DNA of 64,000 bases from JBALVT01 sp965262875. Its GTDB lineage: Bacteria > Pseudomonadota > Gammaproteobacteria > Pseudomonadales > Halieaceae. The notes under the pieces are model-generated. The model did no database searches, had not been told where the DNA came from, and saw only the letters and a list, made by a program, of their open reading frames with translations. A program made the position numbers and the translations under genes. Location of the stretch: positions 5,394,001-5,458,000 of the forward strand of contig OZ253569.1 of the NCBI GenBank assembly GCA_965262875.1. The letters are read 5' to 3'. Positions 54,148 to 63,789 of this stretch are shown here, one piece after another. Positions within the stretch are counted from its first letter, which is position 1. Every line of letters starts with the position of its first letter.

Positions 54148-55098
54148 CTAGCAGATAGTACGCTCATATAAATCCAGTAATCCCTGGGAATTTACATCGA
54201 CACCAACCTGCTTGTGTGGCACGCCGTCCCAGGCACCCGGTGGGAAATGTACCCCAGCGGGCGACAGTATCGTCTGCCCAATCGCGATGCCTTCCGTGAC
54301 CACACGCAACGCACCGGTATCAACCGTAAACAGTTGTGGACTGATTACATAGGCGACAGCGGAGGAATCATGCACAGCAAAACCATCCATACCCACGGTC
54401 TCGCGATGAAATTTGTCGTAGTACCGGCTTATTTCATAAATGAATTCGCCCTCTTCTCCGCCCGTCTTATTGAGACGTTCCATGTACTCGTTGTCCATCA
54501 CCGTTTTCATGGTAACGTCCAGTCCCACCATGGTCAGCGGCAGATCGGCACGAAAAATAATATCGGCGGCATGGGGATCGCTGGCGATGTTAGCTTCAGC
54601 ACAGGGCGTTACGTTGCCGGTGAAAGCATTAACACCCAATGCACCGCCCATAACGACAACCTGTTTTACATTTTGGGCGATGGCAGGATTTAGTCGCAGC
54701 GCAAGCGCCAGGTTGGTCAAAGGTCCGACAGCGACCAGGCTAATATCCCCGGGATTTGCCATCACGGTATCAACAATAAACTCAGCTGCGCTTTTGTTAC
54801 CGGCGACGATTTTTGGATCCGGAGCATTGATATTCCCCATCCCGTCATCACCGTGTACATAGTGCGGGGGCTCACCCAGTTCTAGTAACAAAGGCCTACC
54901 CGTCCCTCGATACACTGGCGCGGGAATGGCAAACCTCTCCTTAAGATAAAGCGCGTTTTTGGTCGTCGTGTCTATCCAGGCGTTGCCAAAGACAGTCGTG
55001 ATCCCTACCAAATCTATTGCCGGTGACAGGTGAGCAAACAATAATGCCATCGCATCGTCGATGCCGGGATCTGTATCATAAATTATCTTGTGGGCCAT
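54148..55098 (-). CDS. Cytosolic nucleoside hydrolase
   Basis: 316-residue inosine-uridine hydrolase family enzyme. Motifs: IIYDTDPGIDDAMALLFA, VGITTVFGNAWID, HGDDGMGNI, VAVGPLTNLALALRLNP, VVVMGGALG, EANIASDPHAADI and AVHDSSAVAYV. No signal peptide in the chosen form. Start ATG 55098 shares a base with the MFS stop (TAATG), so the two are translationally coupled. A longer frame upstream overlaps the transporter gene and is rejected. The MFS partner probably imports its substrate. Confidence 0.93.
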   Translation of the reverse strand: MAHKIIYDTDPGIDDAMALLFAHLSPAIDLVGITTVFGNAWIDTTTKNALYLKERFAIPAPVYRGTGRPLLLELGEPPHYVHGDDGMGNINAPDPKIVAGNKSAAEFIVDTVMANPGDISLVAVGPLTNLALALRLNPAIAQNVKQVVVMGGALGVNAFTGNVTPCAEANIASDPHAADIIFRADLPLTMVGLDVTMKTVMDNEYMERLNKTGGEEGEFIYEISRYYDKFHRETVGMDGFAVHDSSAVAYVISPQLFTVDTGALRVVTEGIAIGQTILSPAGVHFPPGAWDGVPHKQVGVDVNSQGLLDLYERTIC

Positions 55099-56294
55099 TA
55101 GCTGCTCTCCTGCCGGTAAATCCGCTGTGAGTCGAAATCCGGACGCCGAACCAAAGTGACGAAACTCAATATGAGGAAGACTATCAGGTATGCTGAAAAT
55201 ACCATCGCGATTGAAATGCCAATATCCCCGGCCCCAACAAGATAGCTGCTGACAACCGGTGAAATCGTGCCGCCCAACGATGCGCAACAAAGCAGAAAAG
55301 GGACCAGACTCACTGAGGGATTTTCCTGTTGGTGAACACCCAGGGAGATCATGCCGCCCATGGAGCCGATTGTCACCAGGCCCAATAGTCCGGAGACAGC
55401 GATAAAAGTCGATTCACTCGGGGCGTACATTAAGACACCAGTCAACAGCGTGCCGATTGCAGTGACCACAATGAGAAACTTACTAGTCCCTACTCTTTGC
55501 AGGACTATAGCGGAAATAATGAACCCGAACAGACCGGCACCCCAATAGTTGCTAACAGCCGATCCCGCCTCCTGAGGCCCCACGGCAAAGATGCCGCTTA
55601 AATAGGTCGGAGCCCAGACGATGAAAGCTGTCTGTCCCGCCACATAGAAAAACATGGCAGCGCCGATCAGGTAAACGTTGATACCCCATGGCTCCTTCTT
55701 TGGCCGACTACCCATCTCAAAGGACTCATCTTTCGAGTCTGGAAATCTGGCAATTAACGTGAAGCAAAATATGACTACTGAGACAGCCCCAACCGCAAGA
55801 TAGCCACTGCTCCAGACAACTCCCGCGGCGGCCATAAAGGCAACCAGAGTGACTATCAGGAATCCGCCAGCACTATAAAAGAGGTCGGCACCAACCAGCA
55901 TTGAGGCTCTGTGCTCAACATCAAAGGCGCTCGCAATGGTTACCGCCGCCGCAGACATCCCTACGCCACCGGCGACGCCCATGATGGCAAAGCCAATGGG
56001 TACAAACGCGATACTATCGAGAAGATAATTGGCGCTGGCGGCGAACACAAGCAAAGCACTGCATAGCAACAGTACCTGTCGAACTGAAAGATAGTGAAAG
56101 ACAAACAGGGTAACGAAAATTCCAGCAAAGGAGCCGCCCGTAAGAAAGGAAAACAAAGGCACGACTTCAGTGATTTTCATATTGAAGTGCTGTGCCATAG
56201 GTGCCGACACCACACCAATTTGCGAGACTAAACTTGACATCACAAAATAACATAGCGCCGCGGCGACAATTGCCAATTTTGTCTTACCACTCAT
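55098..56294 (-). CDS. MFS transporter, probable nucleoside or base importer
   Basis: 398-residue, about 12-segment major facilitator protein. It starts KLAIVAAALCYFVMSSLVSQ and has a long cytoplasmic loop with DSKDESFEMGSRPKKEPWG in the middle. The overall pattern is TsgA/fucose-permease-like. The substrate is inferred from translational coupling to a nucleoside hydrolase gene. It begins 20 bases after the remnant aminotransferase/dehydrogenase gene. Confidence 0.82.
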   Translation of the reverse strand: MSGKTKLAIVAAALCYFVMSSLVSQIGVVSAPMAQHFNMKITEVVPLFSFLTGGSFAGIFVTLFVFHYLSVRQVLLLCSALLVFAASANYLLDSIAFVPIGFAIMGVAGGVGMSAAAVTIASAFDVEHRASMLVGADLFYSAGGFLIVTLVAFMAAAGVVWSSGYLAVGAVSVVIFCFTLIARFPDSKDESFEMGSRPKKEPWGINVYLIGAAMFFYVAGQTAFIVWAPTYLSGIFAVGPQEAGSAVSNYWGAGLFGFIISAIVLQRVGTSKFLIVVTAIGTLLTGVLMYAPSESTFIAVSGLLGLVTIGSMGGMISLGVHQQENPSVSLVPFLLCCASLGGTISPVVSSYLVGAGDIGISIAMVFSAYLIVFLILSFVTLVRRPDFDSQRIYRQESS

Positions 56295-56314
56295 AGCATC
56301 GTCTCTGGCATGAC

Positions 56315-58408
56315 CTAGATTCTTCCTATGACGGAGGCAAACAATTCATCATCGGCTGGCACTGTCTTGGGGGTATCGAGCACTTTAGAGACCCACGTAA
56401 TGTTAACCAGATTACGCCAGGTGATATTGTCTGTGGTTACGTTGCCCCCCACGTACCGCAACCCAGAGAAAATGTTTGGGGCATGCCATTCCACAGCGCA
56501 CCCGAGTTAGAATTGGCCTGGGGCTGATTGATCATTACCCGAGAGGTCTTGGTATTGAGTGCGAAGTTCATCACGCTGTCATCGTTTTGGGTGTACAGGC
56601 CACAACTGTGCCCGTAACCCGAATACTCTTGAATCCGATTGGTCAGAGTGACGGCCTGCTCAATACTGTCAACGACGTAAAACGCCATCACCACGGAAAG
56701 CTTCTCGAAATTTGTCGTACTCGCCTTCTTGCGCCAAGTATCCACCTGCGGCGATCAGTTTCTCCAGCAGAAGATCCCTGACACTGCTCAATACAATCAC
56801 AGAGTTGTCAGCAGAACATGAAGTGGCCAGGTCGAATGTCTTGGACATGACAATTTTTTCAACCGTGTCATCCAGGTCGGCAGAGTCATCGACAGTGATC
56901 ACCGCGTTGCCTGCGCCCACACCAAAGGCGGGAGTACCCGAAGAATACGCCGCCTTCACCATGGCACCTCCACCGGTAGCTAGAACCACATCACACTGCT
57001 TCATCAACTCCGCTGTGCCTTCCAATGACGGCTCGGCTACATTAATGATCAGGTCGCGAGGTGCTCCCAGCTTTTCAATGGCATCACGCATTTTGTCGCA
57101 CACCAATTGACAGGTCTGCCGGGCGCGAGGGTGCGGGGCAATAACAATCGCATTGCGGCCCTTCACCGCAGCAATGGCCTTGATAACAGGGCACGCTTCC
57201 GGGTGAGTTGTAGGCGTTAAAGCCCCCACCACGCCGACAGGTTTCGCCACTTTAATAATGTTAAGTTCGCGGTCTTCTTCGATCACGCCAACTGACTTAT
57301 CGTTGACGATGTCAGCCAAAGCCGCACGGCACTTTCCTGACATTTTGGCCAGCTTTCCGGCGTAGTCGCCCTCCTGTAGGAGGTTCAGAGTAGCCAGACC
57401 CGCAGCACAACCCATCGGGTGAGCTGAGTAGGTGTAGCCGTGAGGCAATTCCATCATGTACTGGGGGCCGCCCTCTTCCATGAAGGTGTCGTAAATTTCC
57501 TGTTTGCAGATGACCGCTCCCATTGGGATGCAACCGTTGGTCAATTGCTTGGCCGTATTCAAAATATCAGGCGTCACGCCAAACGCTTCGGCACCGGTTC
57601 GAGCGCCCATGCGGCCGTAGGCGCAGATTACTTCGTCGAATATCAGCAAAATGTTGTTTTGATCACAGATTTCACGGAGCCGGTCCAGGTAACCGATCGG
57701 AGGGGGAATCACACCGGCCGATCCAGCCATGGGCTCGACAATCACGGCAGCAATATTCGATGCGTCATGCAGCGCAATCAGTCCCAACAATTCATTGGCT
57801 AATTCTGCACCGGTATCAGGCTGTCCTTTTATGAACGTATTTCCCGGCAACATGGTATGAGGCAGGTGATCGGCGTCTACACCTTGACCAAAGAGCGAAC
57901 GGTTGGCAGCGATACCGCCCACTGAGATACCGCCCCAATTCACGCCGTGATAACCCAGGCTACGGCCGATAAATTTGGCCTTGGATGCCCAACCTTTTTT
58001 ACGCCAGTAGGCGCGAGCAATCTTCAAGGATGTTTCAACGGACTCCGAACCCGAGTCGGTGAAGAAGACGCGGTTTAAACCCTCTGGCATAAATTGGGTG
58101 ATCTTCTCGGCCAGTTGAAAGGATTCTACTGTGCCGTATTGGAAAGCTGGACTGTAGTCGAGCTTCTTTATTTGAGCTGCCACAGCTTCATTAATCTGAG
58201 GCACGCTGTGGCCCAGACCACAGGTCCACAAACCGCAGAGGCCATCGAACACTTTCTTGCCTTCTGCTGAGGCGTAGTATTTGCCTTCGGCACCGACAAT
58301 AATACGCGGATCTTTCTTAAACTGACGGTTACCGGTATACGCCATCCAGTGAGCGTCCAACTGGGCTTGGGTCACTCCGGCTGGTTTATCGGCCAAGTCG
58401 TTCTCCAT
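56315..58408 (-). pseudogene. Aminotransferase-acylating aldehyde dehydrogenase chimera with frameshifts
   Basis: Residues 1 to about 347 are a class III omega-amino acid aminotransferase very like beta-alanine:pyruvate transaminase (LDAHWMAYTGNRQF, GLWTCGLGHSV, LLIFDEVICAYGRMGA, PLP Lys in NTAKQLTNG). It lacks the last about 95 residues. From about residue 350 the frame continues as a CoA-acylating aldehyde dehydrogenase like sulfoacetaldehyde dehydrogenase (KSVGVIEEDRE, VGVVGALTPTTHPEA, catalytic Cys in LATSCSADNS), lacking its N-terminus. Near 56700 an internal stretch is missing and the frame changes; the ending KLSVVMAFYVV to LGCGTWGG follows. A G run at 56445-56450 (six, seven needed) breaks it again. 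The true dehydrogenase stop is at 56315. Confidence 0.85.
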
Positions 58409-58526
58409 TTAATGTTCGTATTCCCCCGCGGTTGCGACTTACAATACTGCGGCAACGTTCCTGTTGAGTACCCTCCAGAGCTGGCACTTTGTAAACACTA
58501 TCCCATGATTATTTGCGAGAATAGCT

Positions 58527-59153
58527 ATGACAGTTCACGTCTCCCAACACCCTCTGGTACAGCATAAAGTTGGCCTCTTAAGGCGAAAAGATATTAGTAC
58601 AAAATTCTTTCGCGAACTCGCAGCTGAGATAGGCTTATTACTCACTTATGAAGCCACCTCTGATTTACCCCTGGAGAGCGTCACGATAGACACCTGGTCT
58701 GGAGAAACCTCTGTCGCGCGTCTCAAAGGGAAAAAAATCACCGTTGTACCCATCCTGAGAGCGGGTATTGGCATGCTGGACGGCGTCCTGCAGGCCTGCC
58801 CGAGCGCCAAGATATCTGTCGTTGGCTTGTATCGGGACGAGGAAACCTTAAAGCCCGTAACATACTTCCAAAAAATGACGACCAATATCGACCAACGAAC
58901 CGCCATTATCATTGACCCCATGCTCGCTACGGGGGGTTCCTTAATCGCCACAATTGACATGTTGAAAGAAGCGGGATGTAAACGCATTATCGGCCTGTTT
59001 CTTGTCGCTGCGCCCGAAGGAATCGAAAACGTGACCAGTGCTCATCCTGATGTAGATATATATACAGCATCTATCGATTCACATCTCGATGAGAACGGAT
59101 ACATTATCCCCGGTTTAGGCGATGCCGGAGACAAAATTTTCGGAACTAAATAG
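58527..59153 (+). CDS. upp: Uracil phosphoribosyltransferase
   Basis: 208-residue UPRTase, converting uracil and PRPP to UMP. Conserved parts are HPLVQHKVGLLRRKDIST, VPILRAGIGMLDGVL, GLYRDEETLKPV, the PRPP loop IIIDPMLATGGSLIATI and the uracil-binding GYIIPGLGDAGDKIFGT at the end. It is divergent from the chimeric aminotransferase gene. It offers salvage of uracil that competes with the catabolic branch. Confidence 0.96.
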   Translation: MTVHVSQHPLVQHKVGLLRRKDISTKFFRELAAEIGLLLTYEATSDLPLESVTIDTWSGETSVARLKGKKITVVPILRAGIGMLDGVLQACPSAKISVVGLYRDEETLKPVTYFQKMTTNIDQRTAIIIDPMLATGGSLIATIDMLKEAGCKRIIGLFLVAAPEGIENVTSAHPDVDIYTASIDSHLDENGYIIPGLGDAGDKIFGTK

Positions 59154-59212
59154 CCTATTCCAACTGAGGGGCTTTCGCTCTCGATAAGGGAGCGAACCCC
59201 GCCGCTACACTG

Positions 59213-60700
59213 TCAAGGAGCACTAGCTAGCTCCATCGTCTGGCCTATTTCTTTAAGATTCAGCGCGTAGTAAATCAAGCCGCCCAATATCGATCCTGTA
59301 AACCAGCCGAAGTCATAAAACCAGCTCATGAAACCCGTGGTGATGGCGATTAAAGTTAAACCTACCGGAATCAGAAAGGCCACAAAACCACTGCTATTCC
59401 ATGCCGGGTATGTGCTGCCATCTATATAAAGTGCTGGTAGGTCCAATGTTTGTTGTTTGATCAAAAAATAATCCACGATCATAATTCCTGCAATGGGCCC
59501 GAGTATGCTGGAGTAACCCAAAAGCCAATTGGAATACAGACTTTCAACGCTAACGTCTGAAACAACCCAGCCCATCTTTTTTAGCAGTTCCCAACTCATC
59601 AATAACAAACCGATGAAGCCGGTTATGAGCACTCCACGAGTGTTGCTAATATGTTTCGGTGCGATATTTTGAAAATCATTGGTTGGCGACACGATATTTG
59701 CCGCAGTATTTGTCGACAGGGTCGCCAGGATTATTATTAGCATAGAGAGGATTACCCAAAACGGGCTGTCAATTTTTCCAATTAGGTTAATGGGATCAGA
59801 TACGACCTCACCGACCAGTTGCGGCGAAGCGGCGGTGAGAACAACTCCCAGCGCTGCAAATAAACCCATCGTCACAGGCAGCCCATAAATTTGTCCTCGA
59901 ATCTGGCTCTCCTGTGAGCGTGCAAACCGGCTGAAATCCGGAATATTCAGCGATAGAGTCGCCCAAAATCCGACCATTGCCGTGAGTCCACCGAAGAAAT
60001 AACCCCACAGTGATGCGCCTTCTGGTCGGGACGCAGGTTTCGCGAAAACTTCAGTCATCGACGCCTGCGGATACGCCCAGACTATCAGCCCGATACCGAC
60101 CATCAAAAGTAGTGGCGCGGCAAATGTCTCCAACGCCTTAATGGACTCAGAACCTTTAATAACAACGGTGAGATTAATCACCCAAAATATAAAAAAGCCA
60201 AGTACTTCACCGACGCCACCAAGCGCCGACCAGCTATCGAAAAGCGCCGACAAAAGCAGATGAATGGCCAATCCGCCAAACATGGTTTGAATGCCAAACC
60301 AGCCACAAGCGATCAACGCTCGAATTAAGCACGGTACGTTTGAACCAATAATGCCAAATGATGAACGCAGCAATACTGGAAACGGGATACCGTATTTGGT
60401 GCCTGGATGCGCATTGAGTATCAGTGGAATCAGAATAATGACATTCGCCAAAAAAATGGCCCACAAAGCTTCACTAACTGACAGTCCAAAATACGACGTC
60501 AGCACCCCGCCAAGTGCATAAGTGGGCACGCAAATCGCCATGCCGACCCACAGGGCCGCAACGTGCCGGGTTTCCCAAGTGCGCCGACTCATTTTGGTTG
60601 GTGCAATATCGTGGTTGAACCGTGGGCTTGAAGTCACGTCGGTCTCGGCATTTAGTTCTACAAACTCACCTACCGTATTGACACTGCTGATACCTGTCAT
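59213..60700 (-). CDS. NCS1-family nucleobase transporter
   Basis: 495-residue inner-membrane permease of the NCS1 family (uracil, allantoin, hydantoin, cytosine). Conserved parts are MSRRTWETRHVAALWVGMAI, YGIPFPVLLRSSFGIIGSNV, CGWFGIQTMFGG and SPTNDFQNIAPKHISNTRGV. Start ATG 60700 is preferred; the TTG frame start at 60712 contains the GGAG ribosome site. It lies 125 bases downstream of the amidohydrolase gene on the same strand. Uracil or dihydropyrimidine transport is inferred from the neighbours. Confidence 0.9.
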   Translation of the reverse strand: MTGISSVNTVGEFVELNAETDVTSSPRFNHDIAPTKMSRRTWETRHVAALWVGMAICVPTYALGGVLTSYFGLSVSEALWAIFLANVIILIPLILNAHPGTKYGIPFPVLLRSSFGIIGSNVPCLIRALIACGWFGIQTMFGGLAIHLLLSALFDSWSALGGVGEVLGFFIFWVINLTVVIKGSESIKALETFAAPLLLMVGIGLIVWAYPQASMTEVFAKPASRPEGASLWGYFFGGLTAMVGFWATLSLNIPDFSRFARSQESQIRGQIYGLPVTMGLFAALGVVLTAASPQLVGEVVSDPINLIGKIDSPFWVILSMLIIILATLSTNTAANIVSPTNDFQNIAPKHISNTRGVLITGFIGLLLMSWELLKKMGWVVSDVSVESLYSNWLLGYSSILGPIAGIMIVDYFLIKQQTLDLPALYIDGSTYPAWNSSGFVAFLIPVGLTLIAITTGFMSWFYDFGWFTGSILGGLIYYALNLKEIGQTMELASAP

Positions 60701-60824
60701 AATATTCTCCAAAAAATCTACTTGTTATATTTTAATTCTATGCCCATTTCATTGGAGTTGGACTTTGCTGCAACATTAATCGTTTTTACTAATAGATCGC
60801 ACGGGGACACAAGGTACTAAAACC

Positions 60825-62060
60825 TTATTCCTCTACTACCCCGGCAACTTCAAGCATTGCATGCATTAACACATTGCAACCAGCCTCGCATTGCTCCGGA
60901 GTCGTATATTCAATCTCGTTGTGACTGATACCGCCCTCACAGGGTGTGAATACCATACCAGTGGGAACTAAATCCGCCATATAACAAGCATCGTGGCCGG
61001 CTCCTGCGTAGATATCCATGTGCGAATAACCCAGCTTTGTCGCCGCAATCTTGACGTTATCCGAGGCGTTAAATTCAACCGGCGCGAAGTACCAGAAATG
61101 GTCAACATCGATTGCGATGTTTCTTTCTTCGGCCAGATCGGCACAGTACTGCTGAAATTCTTTATCCATTGCCGCAAGTACATCTGGATCGGGATTGCGT
61201 AGATCGACACTAAAGTTCACCGTACCTGGAATGGTGTTACGAGAATTGGGATAGACCTGCATAAATCCTGTGGTTCCAAGGCCATTGGGTTTGAACCGAA
61301 GAGCGAGCTTCTCTACCTCGCTAACCACGTTAGAAGCCGCCGCCATGGCGTCAGCACGCAGATGCATCGGAGTGGATCCAGCATGTGATTCTCGACCCGT
61401 AATCACTACGTTATACCAGCGGATGCCCTGCCCTAACCGAACAACGCCAATTTCCATTTCCTCATCTTCCAGGATGGGACCCTGCTCGATATGTGCCTCG
61501 AAAAATGCAGCCATATTGCGGCTGCCCATTTCGGCATCGCCCAAATATCCGATTTTTTCAAGTTCATCCTTCAAGCGTTTCCCATCGACATCGCGTTTGT
61601 CCCACTCCTCATTCAAATCGAACCGACCCACGTAGGTCCCGGAGCCTTGCATGGCCGGTTGAAAGCGAGAACCCTCTTCATTTGTCCACACAGAAACTTC
61701 GATGGGTGCCTTGGTCGTGACGTTGTTTTCGTGCAGGGTTCGAAGTATTTCCACGCCCGACAAGACACCAAAAACACCATCAAATTTCCCACCCGTGGGC
61801 TGAGTATCAAGATGACTGCCTGTACAAACAGCCGGTAGGGAATCGTCGTGCCCTGGTCGGTGGGCGAATATGTTACCAATCTTATCGACCGTGATACTGC
61901 ACCCTACGGTTTTGCACCATTCACAAAACAGATCTCTTGCCTGGCGATCCAGGTCGGTGAGTGCCAACCGGTTGCAGCCGCCTTTTTCAGTGGCCCCAAA
62001 CTCGGCCATCTCCATCAAACTATCCCAAAGACGATTCCCGTTTATTTTTAAATGAGACAT
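60825..62060 (-). CDS. Zn-dependent N-carbamoyl amidohydrolase (beta-ureidopropionase type)
   Basis: 411-residue M20/M28-family carbamoylase, the HyuC/AmaB/PydC group. Metal ligands lie in TGSHLDTQPTGGKFDGVFGV, TNEEGSRF and AHIEQGP, with a late GGISHNEIEYT. The dimerisation-domain substrate motif is GRESHAGSTPM. N-carbamoyl-beta-alanine (product of reductive pyrimidine breakdown) is the likely substrate, given NCS1, upp and a beta-alanine aminotransferase next to it. Allantoate or N-carbamoyl amino acids are alternatives. An ISL3-type element is inserted 4 bases before the ATG. Confidence 0.88.
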   Translation of the reverse strand: MSHLKINGNRLWDSLMEMAEFGATEKGGCNRLALTDLDRQARDLFCEWCKTVGCSITVDKIGNIFAHRPGHDDSLPAVCTGSHLDTQPTGGKFDGVFGVLSGVEILRTLHENNVTTKAPIEVSVWTNEEGSRFQPAMQGSGTYVGRFDLNEEWDKRDVDGKRLKDELEKIGYLGDAEMGSRNMAAFFEAHIEQGPILEDEEMEIGVVRLGQGIRWYNVVITGRESHAGSTPMHLRADAMAAASNVVSEVEKLALRFKPNGLGTTGFMQVYPNSRNTIPGTVNFSVDLRNPDPDVLAAMDKEFQQYCADLAEERNIAIDVDHFWYFAPVEFNASDNVKIAATKLGYSHMDIYAGAGHDACYMADLVPTGMVFTPCEGGISHNEIEYTTPEQCEAGCNVLMHAMLEVAGVVEE

Positions 62061-62064
62061 AGGC

Positions 62065-63419
62065 GGCTCTTCTCCGCTTTGTTGAGTGATTCTAGGTTTT
62101 CAAATAGAACATAGATTGATTATCTGGGAGGGATGATTGTCTAATTTTGAGTTTGAAGTACTCGGTATCCCTGATGCCCCTGGCGCGCTTACGGATCATT
62201 CCTATACTGACATTACCAGCCTCTATCCTGGCGCTTGTTAGCTTGTGTTTTGCATAATTGCAGATGCCGACACAATGTTTTCTGAGCGATTTTGCGAACT
62301 TTTTCAGATAGAGCATGTGTGACTGATCTGCTATCAAGCACCAACTTTCCAGTTGCTCTGCCATCCCCTCAAATGAAGTGGCACTCCACAGATACTGAAG
62401 CTGTTCTTTTAAAACGTAGAGCGCATTCAGGTTGCTATTGCTATCCAACAACGTTTGCAGCTTGTTACTTTGTTTCTCACTCAACTTATCCGCATTTTTG
62501 AGCAACAGATAATGCGTCCCCTTCATCAGTTTTTTACCATTCGGATCGGCCTTCCTGAACTCAAGCCGGCGCTGATTATGGATAGCTTTGCTGTAATTTT
62601 TCATGACGTGAAAACGGTCAAACACAATGTCTGCCAACGGCAAGCACTCCCTGACAGCCTTTTGATAAGCAGGGCCCATATCCATAGCTACGGCCTTGAT
62701 TTTACTGGATGTATCCGGGGAGAGATGTTTTAGAAATCTTGCAAACACCTCGGCAGTTCGACCAGCTTCCACCCAGACCAGATGACCTCCGACCATATCG
62801 TAGACCACCGTCATATAGTCATGGCCTTTCGCCCTGGCAACTTCATCGACACCAATATATTCCAAGCCAGTCAACTGTGCAGGATCAAGCGCAGGGAGCG
62901 TTTCCATCAGGTATGCCTTGTCGATATTCTTTACTGTCTCCCATCGTATCCCCAAATGCCTGGAGACGGCCTGAATAGACATATGGCGGCATAATCCACT
63001 GATCAGTCGGCAAAACCGGTGGGTGAAACGGCACCCTTTATCGACAAAATCACACGCCTCAATGCGGCGCTCACCCTTGCTAATAAACACTTGGGCCAGT
63101 TCAATGTCGAGCACACATGGATACCCAAAAAGGGGGATATCCTTAACCTGCCGGCGAATATGCTGGTTGATAGTTCCCTTCTTGCCTGTGGTGGGGTCTA
63201 TAGTGCTCCTGCGGGCGTCCCGGCTACAGTGAATAACAATCTTGTCACCCTCTTCGTCCAGTTTAATTTCATTTACACGTTGCCCCGTGAGGTTTAAAAT
63301 ATTCCGTGAGATGTTGATGGTCATATACCTGCCCTATGTAAAGTTGTCATAAACCAAACATATCAACAGGTTACTTGATGGTCAGCATCTTTTTTCACTC
63401 AACAAAGCGGAGAAGAGCC
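62065..63419 (-). mobile_element. ISL3-family insertion sequence with 8-bp target duplication
   Basis: 1355-bp element. Its ends carry a perfect 25-bp inverted repeat beginning ggctcttctccgctttgttg. The duplicated target is acataggc (62057-62064 and 63420-63427), the 8-bp size normal for ISL3. The duplication includes the start codon of the amidohydrolase gene (CAT on the plus strand at 62058-62060). It has therefore separated that gene from its native promoter and ribosome site. The IS end supplies a GGAG 11 bases upstream of the ATG. Confidence 0.95.
62092..63324 (-). CDS. ISL3-family transposase
   Basis: 410-residue ISL3 transposase. Features: N-terminal zinc-finger-like region (largely reduced), FCRLISGLCRHMSIQAVSRHLG, the catalytic GLEYIGVDEVARAKGHDYMT, VAMDMGPAYQKAV with IVFDRFHVMK, and a C-terminal HKLTSARIEAGNVSIGMIRKRARGIRD. 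It reads the same way as the amidohydrolase gene, and its transcript could continue into it. It appears intact. Confidence 0.93.
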   Translation of the reverse strand: MTINISRNILNLTGQRVNEIKLDEEGDKIVIHCSRDARRSTIDPTTGKKGTINQHIRRQVKDIPLFGYPCVLDIELAQVFISKGERRIEACDFVDKGCRFTHRFCRLISGLCRHMSIQAVSRHLGIRWETVKNIDKAYLMETLPALDPAQLTGLEYIGVDEVARAKGHDYMTVVYDMVGGHLVWVEAGRTAEVFARFLKHLSPDTSSKIKAVAMDMGPAYQKAVRECLPLADIVFDRFHVMKNYSKAIHNQRRLEFRKADPNGKKLMKGTHYLLLKNADKLSEKQSNKLQTLLDSNSNLNALYVLKEQLQYLWSATSFEGMAEQLESWCLIADQSHMLYLKKFAKSLRKHCVGICNYAKHKLTSARIEAGNVSIGMIRKRARGIRDTEYFKLKIRQSSLPDNQSMFYLKT

Positions 63420-63789
63420 ACATAGGCGGCCCTGCTGAAATTTTCCATGGGTTTAAATTACGAATAGGCGGAGACTTATCCACCTGCATATTCACCACAT
63501 AATAATCCCGCCCAGTTGGTCAGGATTGAGCCGATACTATACGCGTTCAACAGACCAGTCAAGAGTATTCCGGTAGTGGGGGGAAATAGAATAAGCAGTG
63601 CTCATAGAACTCCTTTATGGCAATAACAATTGGGGCTGCAAGCGAGTTACAACGTCGCAGTAGCTTGTTGATTGCGCAAAAAAACCGGATTGAGTTGCCG
63701 ATCTACGCTATTCTTCGCATAATCGTCGCTAATATAATAAACCAGACATTTATGTAGCATGCGCGCAAAACAAACCGGAAACTCTTTGA
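63420..63789. other. Original upstream region of the amidohydrolase gene and of the TetR gene
   Basis: 370 bases with no supported gene. Before the ISL3 insertion it was the divergent promoter region. It begins with the second copy of the acataggc duplication. A minus-strand open stretch of about 35 codons with hydrophobic residues near 63475-63590 has no clear start or similarity. The sequence ttcaacagaccagtcaa at 63546-63562 is only loosely dyad-symmetric. Confidence 0.35.

Noticed and set aside
59169..59203. Hairpin after upp as a terminator
   Set aside because: The stem has bulges and no T run follows on either strand.
63546..63562. RutR-like operator near the TetR gene
   Set aside because: Only half-site resemblance to TTGACCAnnTGGTCAA and wrong spacing; not reliable.
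63475..63604. Short hydrophobic reading frame, possible NCS1 transporter remnant
   Set aside because: About 35 codons without a start and without convincing alignment to the NCS1 gene downstream.
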